Shown here: piece after piece, positions 42,247 to 46,850 of the stretch
How the letters are laid out: each line of letters starts with the position of its first letter
Position numbering within the stretch: the stretch's first letter is position 1
Origin: Dysgonomonas sp. 520
GTDB lineage: Bacteria; Bacteroidota; Bacteroidia; Bacteroidales; Dysgonomonadaceae
Assembly (NCBI RefSeq): GCF_010501095.1
Contig: NZ_QVMP01000009.1
Location: forward strand, 94,733-141,582
Direction: 5' to 3'
Length of the DNA stretch: 46,850 nucleotides
Position numbers and translations under genes: made by a program
Notes under the pieces: generated by a model
The model's input: only the letters and a program-made list of their open reading frames with translations
What the model was told of the DNA's origin: nothing
Database searches by the model: none

Positions 42247-42534
42247 TCAGGCTTTCGCTTCTTCTGACTTGTTTGAGTTCATTTTTTCTTGCAGAGAACC
42301 TTTCAGATCGTCTACTTTTTCTATTAAATCATCTACTTTTCTGTCCAATTTTCTTTTGGCAACCTTCATTTTGCGGTTTGTTCTGTTAGCATAATATTCT
42401 GCCTTATCTTTTGTTTTTCCGGCCAATTCGCTTGCATCATCATACAAATCGTCAAACTTTCCGTCTTTAGCCATTTTATACACCACAACTCCTATCGCTG
42501 CTCCTGCCAATGCTCCAATAAGTAATTTTTTCAT
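42247..42534 (-). CDS. YtxH-like small membrane protein (95 aa)
   Basis: A 95-residue protein with one hydrophobic N-terminal segment, MKKLLIGALAGAAIGVVVYKMA, of the YtxH type (Gly-rich, GAxxGA), followed by a charged helical tail (KAEYYANRTNRKMKVAKRKLDRKVDDLIEKV). YtxH-like proteins are stress-induced in other bacteria; here no regulator is adjacent. A Shine-Dalgarno AAAGGAG precedes the ATG by 9 nt, as for the gene at 38609. Confidence 0.85.
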   Translation of the reverse strand: MKKLLIGALAGAAIGVVVYKMAKDGKFDDLYDDASELAGKTKDKAEYYANRTNRKMKVAKRKLDRKVDDLIEKVDDLKGSLQEKMNSNKSEEAKA

Positions 42535-42758
42535 AAAACAGTCTCCTTTCGTTTCTTTAATTTAGTTTTATAAATCTCTTTCTTTTTTCTTAAACGTAAT
42601 TGTTTAACATTTTGTTCACTGTGAAGTTAATACTTTTTTGTTGAAAAAGAAATATGTTAAAGGGCATTTTTATTGTAATCCGAAATTTGTTTGCCATATA
42701 TTACACTTTTTTACCTATTTTATGCTTAATGTCGGGAGCATGCACTTCAAAAATAGAC

Positions 42759-42766
42759 TACATTTG
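42759..42766 (+). promoter_or_regulatory. -7 promoter box for the DUF4230 operon
   Basis: TACATTTG is a perfect -7 match, 33 nt upstream of the ATG at 42800. The gap 42535-42799 is otherwise AT-rich with no gene seen. Confidence 0.55.
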
Positions 42767-42799
42767 TATTTTTATATTCTAAATACATAAGTTTTTTCA

Positions 42800-43423
42800 A
42801 TGAAAACATCTTACAAAATACTCATTCTTCTGGTTGTTCTCGGACTTGTGGTGTTGTACATAACCCAATGCAACGCAAAAGAAGATAAAGAGACGGAAAA
42901 AGTAACAAACAATATGATTTTGGTCGAAACCAAGGCTTTGGGTAAATTAGAATTGGTTACATATTCCATCCAAAATATGATGCAATATGAAAAAGCCAGG
43001 AAGTGGCTACCCAATTCAAAAACGGCATTGATGGTTGTCGGACAGGTTATTGGCTGCATCGACCTCACGAAAATTCAACCGGAGGATATAACAACTAACG
43101 GAGACTCGGTCAATATTCTGTTGCCCGCCCCCGAAATTTGTGTAGTGAAAATAGATCATTCAAAATCGAAGGTTTATGATATAAAATATGGCTTCTGGCA
43201 AGATGCGAAGCTTGTTGACGATGCTTATGCGTACGCAGAAAGAGAGCTTAAGCGGGAAGCTCTGAAGATGAATATATACAACGATTGCAGGGAAAATATA
43301 AAGAAGGTGCTCAACCCGATATTCAAAGCTATGGGCACAGAAAATGTGACATACACTTTCAAAGAAGTCCCATACGACCCGCTTCAGCATCCTGTCGAAC
43401 ACGAATTGAAACAATCATTCTAA
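42800..43423 (+). CDS. DUF4230 membrane-anchored protein
   Basis: A 207-residue protein with one N-terminal membrane helix (YKILILLVVLGLVVLYIT) and a periplasmic DUF4230 domain: ELVTYSIQNMMQYEKARKWLPN, ALMVVGQVIGCIDLTKIQPEDI and SVNILLPAPEI with a conserved KVYDIKYGFW end. The family is widespread in Bacteroidetes and Firmicutes; no biochemical role is known. First gene of a three-gene run with PAP2 and a lipoprotein. Confidence 0.88.
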   Translation: MKTSYKILILLVVLGLVVLYITQCNAKEDKETEKVTNNMILVETKALGKLELVTYSIQNMMQYEKARKWLPNSKTALMVVGQVIGCIDLTKIQPEDITTNGDSVNILLPAPEICVVKIDHSKSKVYDIKYGFWQDAKLVDDAYAYAERELKREALKMNIYNDCRENIKKVLNPIFKAMGTENVTYTFKEVPYDPLQHPVEHELKQSF

Positions 43424-43431
43424 AAGAAGTA

Positions 43432-44013
43432 ATGACTCATCTTATCTTATCTTTTCCGCAATGGGATGCGGACTTGCTGGTTTATCTGAACAGTAAAAAC
43501 GCAGATTGGCTTGATCCGCTAATGGTCTTGGTCAGCAATCATTGGTTCTGGGCCTTTATTTGCTTTTGCATTGTTGCTTTGATGCTATATAAAAGGAGGC
43601 GTGACGCCTATCCTGCTATAATATTTTTGTTGATAGGCATGGGGGTGACGAACGGTTTGAACAATGTTTTGAAACTGATATTTGCCCGTCCACGCCCTTG
43701 CGTTGCACTTGACGGAACAATAAATGTTTTGGAAGATTGTGGCAGAGCATACAGCTTTTTTTCGGCACATTCGTCAACGTCTTTTTTCTTGGCGGTTTTT
43801 GCCTTATTGTATTTCCGTAACAAATATTTTTCCGTCATTGTTCTCGTATGGGCGTCAGTGGTTGCATACAGTCGCCTCTATGTAGGCAAGCATTATCCGT
43901 TGGATGTTATTGTGGGTACGGTGTTCGGAATCATTTTGGCTTATATGACTTTTTGGTCTTACCGAAAATATATAGCATCAAAACAAAATACAGATGACCT
44001 GGAGGATGAATAG
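43432..44013 (+). CDS. PAP2-type membrane phosphatase
   Basis: An integral membrane phosphatase of the PAP2 superfamily, 193 residues, about six helices. The three catalytic motifs are present: KLIFARPRP (KxxxxxxRP), FFSAHSSTSF (SxHS type, PSGH equivalent) and SRLYVGKHYPLDV (SRxxxxxHxxxD). It should remove phosphate from an undecaprenyl, phosphatidate or lipid A substrate in the periplasm; which one is not readable. Start ATG at 43432 gives the family start MTHLILSFPQWDADLLVYLN; the frame runs on upstream inside DUF4230. It overlaps the next gene by 8 nt. Confidence 0.92.
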   Translation: MTHLILSFPQWDADLLVYLNSKNADWLDPLMVLVSNHWFWAFICFCIVALMLYKRRRDAYPAIIFLLIGMGVTNGLNNVLKLIFARPRPCVALDGTINVLEDCGRAYSFFSAHSSTSFFLAVFALLYFRNKYFSVIVLVWASVVAYSRLYVGKHYPLDVIVGTVFGIILAYMTFWSYRKYIASKQNTDDLEDE

Positions 44014-44767
44014 GAGACTTAATATCGTTAAAAATACCGGCTTGTTGCTATCCGCTATATTTTTGCTGATGGCTTGCGGTAACAAGAGTATCTTTTCGGA
44101 CGCGAAACGAGTGAAAAATATTTCTGTGCTATACCCCGATTCAACAAGTATTAATACGAAAATAGTTTACAATTCGGATGGGCGTATGGTTCAGTTTGAG
44201 GAAGTTACGGAGAAGAATGGTTCGGTTTCGACCTTTGCCATAGATTCCATTTTGTATAAGGGTGACACTGTGGTGATGTACGACTACAATAACAATAGAA
44301 CGTTCTACTATTTCGTGTCGGAGGGACTTGCCCTCGAATGTTACATGACATCCGAAAAAGAAGGAACCTCTTCTGCCTTATTTCATTATATAGATTTTGC
44401 CCCGATACGTATCTATGAAACACGAAGCCTGAGTTTTTCCAATAAGCAAGATACTGTTTTTCATATACAATATAATGAAAAGGGTGCTCTCGTCGGTTTC
44501 AGAGACAGGTATAACAAGTATAGCTTTACTCCTTCTCAAGAAAAAAATAAAGACAGGCTGTTGCTTCCGCCTATTCATTATGGTGTGTACACGCCTGCTT
44601 ATTATGCCGGAATCATTGGAAAAACTTCGGCTTACCTGATTGATCACTCCACATCTGCATCAGGAGAAAAAAATAGTTACGATTATACAACCCAAAACAA
44701 CGAAACAACAGTGACGATGACAAACGAGAGAAACGAAATAACCACTTATACATATCGGACAGAATAG
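44006..44767 (+). CDS. Lipoprotein of unknown function (253 aa)
   Basis: A lipoprotein with MNRRLNIVKNTGLLLSAIFL then MAC (lipobox Cys about residue 24). The mature part has beta-rich units such as TKIVYNSDGRMVQFEEVTEK and HIQYNEKGALVGFRDRYN that look like short YD/WG-like repeats, as in the lipoprotein at 36501. No named family. The ATG at 44006 is preceded directly by GGAGG; an upstream ATG at 43994 is also possible. It overlaps the PAP2 gene and is the last gene of the run, converging with the terminase genes. Confidence 0.65.
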   Translation: MNRRLNIVKNTGLLLSAIFLLMACGNKSIFSDAKRVKNISVLYPDSTSINTKIVYNSDGRMVQFEEVTEKNGSVSTFAIDSILYKGDTVVMYDYNNNRTFYYFVSEGLALECYMTSEKEGTSSALFHYIDFAPIRIYETRSLSFSNKQDTVFHIQYNEKGALVGFRDRYNKYSFTPSQEKNKDRLLLPPIHYGVYTPAYYAGIIGKTSAYLIDHSTSASGEKNSYDYTTQNNETTVTMTNERNEITTYTYRTE

Positions 44768-44818
44768 ATACATCGTTGTAAGTGAGCTGAATAAAGTTCT
44801 GTCCTTTCCTGAAAAATA

Positions 44819-46012
44819 TCACTTCAATCTAGTTGTTCTCACTTTTGGTTTGTTGATACATTTCCCTTCACCCAACTTGTTTAAAGCGACATAGCGGATA
44901 GCGTCCAAAGCGTGGTTGAACGAGTCTATCGGTTGGTTGAGGATATTGCCGTCACGATCTTTGCGCCATTTGTAGGCGAGAATTTCTTTGCGGATATTCT
45001 TGCTTCGCCGGGTGATTCGTAAAGGATAGCGTTTTAGTATATCTATCCCGATGTTTATGCTGTCGACGCCTTTTTGCGCGCCCTCTATGCGGAATCCTCG
45101 GTTTTGGAGTTCCGCAATGCTTTTCGGTTCGGCCGAATCGGCCACAATATTCAGGTCCGACTGTATCCCGTTCTCTCTCAATATTTCGGCGATGTGAGGG
45201 TTGGTGAGTCCTGTCTGATAAGCAATTTCATCCAGAAAAAGCATTCCTTCCGACAAACGCACATCTATAATGGAAGTGGGGTCGTTGGTGAAGCCGAAGT
45301 CGATTCCAATCCATCTGCCTTTACATTCTTCGGGGATAGCGTCTACTAATTCCCAGTTTTGATAGACCAGTTCTTCCAACTTGCCCGTCAATCCTCGTGC
45401 ATAGATGCGGAAAAGCTCTTTGTCTTCAATGTTTTCTATCCTTGCATGCTCTTCTTCACTGAGGTAGGGGTTGTGTCTGTGGTCGGAGATTATCAGTTCC
45501 ACATCATCTTTACCTAACAGCCTGTCATGTACCCAAAATCGGGATGTAGGATTGTAATCGATAAAAATACGTTGACGGGTGCGTATCGCCAATTGCCAAT
45601 AGATATCGTAACTGATGCCATTTGCTTCGTTTATAAATAGATAGTCACGCTTGCCGCTCCGTGCATCTTGTTCGTCCTCAAAACTTTTAAACTCTATCAC
45701 CGAGCCATTACGGCAAGTGAATGACCTCTCCGTCTCGTTGGGTTTCGAATACCATCGCCTGTATATGGACGATTGCGACCAGATGCTTTTGGCATCACGG
45801 TATGCGCCCGATTTCAGATTGGGAATATCCTGCCCTACGACCGTTGTCACCAGATTAGGGCTTTGCATATTCAAAATGAAAAGCAGGTCGATAATGGTGT
45901 AGGTCTTTCCCGAACTCGTCCCTCCCTGATTAACCACCGTCCGCTTATCCGAACTGTAGTTTTTCAGAAATAAAGGTGGTTTGTGTAGCTGTATTTCGTT
46001 ATTCAACCTCAT
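44819..46012 (-). CDS. Phage terminase large subunit
   Basis: The DNA-packaging motor ATPase/nuclease, 397 residues from the ATG at 46012. Walker A NQGGTSSGKTYT lies near residue 33, Walker B with DYLFINEANG near 124, motif III IDYNPTS near 150, and the RNase H-like nuclease domain shows WIGIDFGFTNDPT near 237, NIVADSAEPKSIAE near 287 and FNHALDAIRYVALN near 370, with Asp residues at the expected places. All motor and nuclease motifs are present, so it seems active. It overlaps the small-subunit gene by 14 nt. No portal gene follows: the next gene is a convergent host lipoprotein. In phages portal and capsid come next, so the module is split. Confidence 0.92.
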   Translation of the reverse strand: MRLNNEIQLHKPPLFLKNYSSDKRTVVNQGGTSSGKTYTIIDLLFILNMQSPNLVTTVVGQDIPNLKSGAYRDAKSIWSQSSIYRRWYSKPNETERSFTCRNGSVIEFKSFEDEQDARSGKRDYLFINEANGISYDIYWQLAIRTRQRIFIDYNPTSRFWVHDRLLGKDDVELIISDHRHNPYLSEEEHARIENIEDKELFRIYARGLTGKLEELVYQNWELVDAIPEECKGRWIGIDFGFTNDPTSIIDVRLSEGMLFLDEIAYQTGLTNPHIAEILRENGIQSDLNIVADSAEPKSIAELQNRGFRIEGAQKGVDSINIGIDILKRYPLRITRRSKNIRKEILAYKWRKDRDGNILNQPIDSFNHALDAIRYVALNKLGEGKCINKPKVRTTRLK

Positions 46013-46499
46013 CTTCGGACGATGCAAATTTAACAGATTCTTTATTTTCTATCGGACTGAGTACGAAATGCGCATTCAGCATATCGCCCGACATCTCCAT
46101 ACGCTCTTTGAATGCACCCACATTTATATGTTTCCCTATCAATTCTAAGGCTTTGAGTGCATTAACGGCATCGAACTCGAAGACCGGATTGCCGTTCGTG
46201 TCTTCTACAATCTTGTTTTTCTGAATTTTAGGCTCCACTTTCTGCATACATCTCTCGTGCAGGGCAACGGCTTGCCTTAACACATAATCGGCGTCGATAG
46301 ACAATCGTTGGCATCGGTCGTTTTTCAGGCTGTCTATCTTTTTCAGAATTCTATTGTTTGTTAAAAGGCTGCACCCCTGTTTGGTAGCCGATCGGCGGCT
46401 ATAACCTGCACGGATGGCTGCTTGTGTGGCATTGAAATCAATTAGATACTCTTGGCAAAAAATTTCCTGCCGATGAGTTAAGTTTTTATTTTTACTCAT
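45999..46499 (-). CDS. Phage terminase small subunit
   Basis: A Terminase_2 family small subunit, 166 residues, which recognises phage DNA and recruits the large subunit. Marks are LTHRQEIFCQEYLIDFNATQ with AAIRAGYSRRSATKQGCSLL near residues 25-45 (HTH region) and a C-terminal tail rich in acidic residues. It starts at the ATG at 46499 after a Shine-Dalgarno-like GAGGGAG. It begins the terminase module that is transcribed from promoter 3 (46561-46591). The large subunit follows with overlap. Confidence 0.9.
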   Translation of the reverse strand: MSKNKNLTHRQEIFCQEYLIDFNATQAAIRAGYSRRSATKQGCSLLTNNRILKKIDSLKNDRCQRLSIDADYVLRQAVALHERCMQKVEPKIQKNKIVEDTNGNPVFEFDAVNALKALELIGKHINVGAFKERMEMSGDMLNAHFVLSPIENKESVKFASSEDEVE

Positions 46500-46560
46500 G
46501 TCTCCCTCTTTTTGTAATAGTTTGTGTGTAATTGTTTCCGACCGAAAAAATGGTCTTGTT

Positions 46561-46591
46561 CTAATATACGAAAAATAAGATGAAAAAGAAA
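46561..46591 (-). promoter_or_regulatory. Phage-module promoter 3 (terminase)
   Basis: On the minus strand TTTC (46588-46591), exactly 19 nt, then TATATTAG (46561-46568) followed by AACAAGACC. The leader carries ACACAAAC at 46520-46527. Spacing and the TATATTAGAA core are the same as for promoters 1 and 2. Confidence 0.65.
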
Positions 46592-46850
46592 GTTTTTATA
46601 CCGGAAAAGTCTGAAAAATGCCGTAAAAAGTAACGTTTTTTCGTATAATTCTGCAAAAAAAGCATAATAAATGCAGATATATTCAGTTTTATATATTACG
46701 ACAAAGGTTGTGTTCTTATAGTTTGTTAATTATGTATAGCTTATGTGTAAAAACAAAAAGAAAAACATTTATCTTTGAAAATCATTTTTTTTTATTAGAG
46801 TTTATATTTAATAGTTTATTAAAGCGTTCTTTTACATAACTTTGTGATTT
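46592..46850 (+). other. AT-rich region with plus-strand promoter boxes
   Basis: No gene is seen. Two perfect -7 boxes point right: TATCTTTG at 46770-46777 and TAACTTTG at 46837-46844. They would serve a gene outside the window. Confidence 0.45.

Noticed and set aside
1-46850. tRNA or rRNA genes
   Set aside because: No cloverleaf-like TTCGANNC blocks with matching acceptor stems or rRNA signatures were noticed; a tRNAscan-SE run would be the proper test.

Overview
The window looks like a chromosome segment of a low-GC Bacteroidales bacterium. Promoters read as Bacteroidetes -7 boxes (TAnnTTTG), Shine-Dalgarno sequences are mostly absent, SPII lipoproteins are numerous, and several families are typical of the order (DUF3244, DUF4230, DUF5856, TPR/LuxR-like membrane regulators, a Por-type C-terminal tail). 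A Dysgonomonas-like genus fits, but that is inference from gene content and base composition only.

Layout: (1) 0.2-15.9 kb is core and accessory host DNA: lpxB, a PEP/pyruvate-binding-domain protein, an AspT/YidE-type transporter, a family 10 glycosidase-like exported protein, an ABC-F ATPase, a TPR membrane protein, a nitroreductase and a duplicated DUF805-like membrane protein. (2) 15.9-17.7 kb is a small mobile neighbourhood: a ParD/ParE toxin-antitoxin pair bracketed by 37-bp direct repeats, then a REP-associated tyrosine transposase (RAYT) flanked by its own hairpin units, then a MITE-like repeat. (3) 18.1-25.1 kb carries phage tail genes on the minus strand: a five-gene operon and, separately promoted, a lone tape-measure-like gene, with a small repeat lipoprotein between them on the plus strand. 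(4) 25.2-44.8 kb is again host DNA: a second ABC-F, a membrane-bound MutS-family ATPase, a TPR regulator next to a DUF3244 protein, a coiled-coil zinc-ribbon protein, RecO, a GIN-domain lipoprotein, an aldo/keto reductase, lipoproteins, a YkuD_2 L,D-transpeptidase, a Dps-like protein, DUF4230 and PAP2. (5) 44.8-46.5 kb holds phage terminase small and large subunits, again on the minus strand, without portal or capsid genes.

The most interesting observation is that the three separated phage modules (terminase pair, tape measure, tail operon) start from near-identical promoters: TTTG or TTTC, exactly 19 nt, then TATATTAGAA, with ACACAAAC in each leader. They lie among apparently intact host genes, with no integrase, capsid, portal or lysis gene in view. 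Dispersed, co-oriented structural modules under one promoter type are what one would expect of a domesticated phage-derived particle such as a gene-transfer-agent-like or tail-like system. A prophage broken up by rearrangement is the main alternative. No particle has been shown; this is a hypothesis.

Other features include two families of MITE-like intergenic repeats, one forming a roughly 4.7-kb inverted pair around 35.3-40.2 kb; a tandem pair of hairpin elements at 32.1-32.6 kb; and a promoter-leader-terminator unit upstream of the zinc-ribbon gene that could be a small RNA or attenuator.
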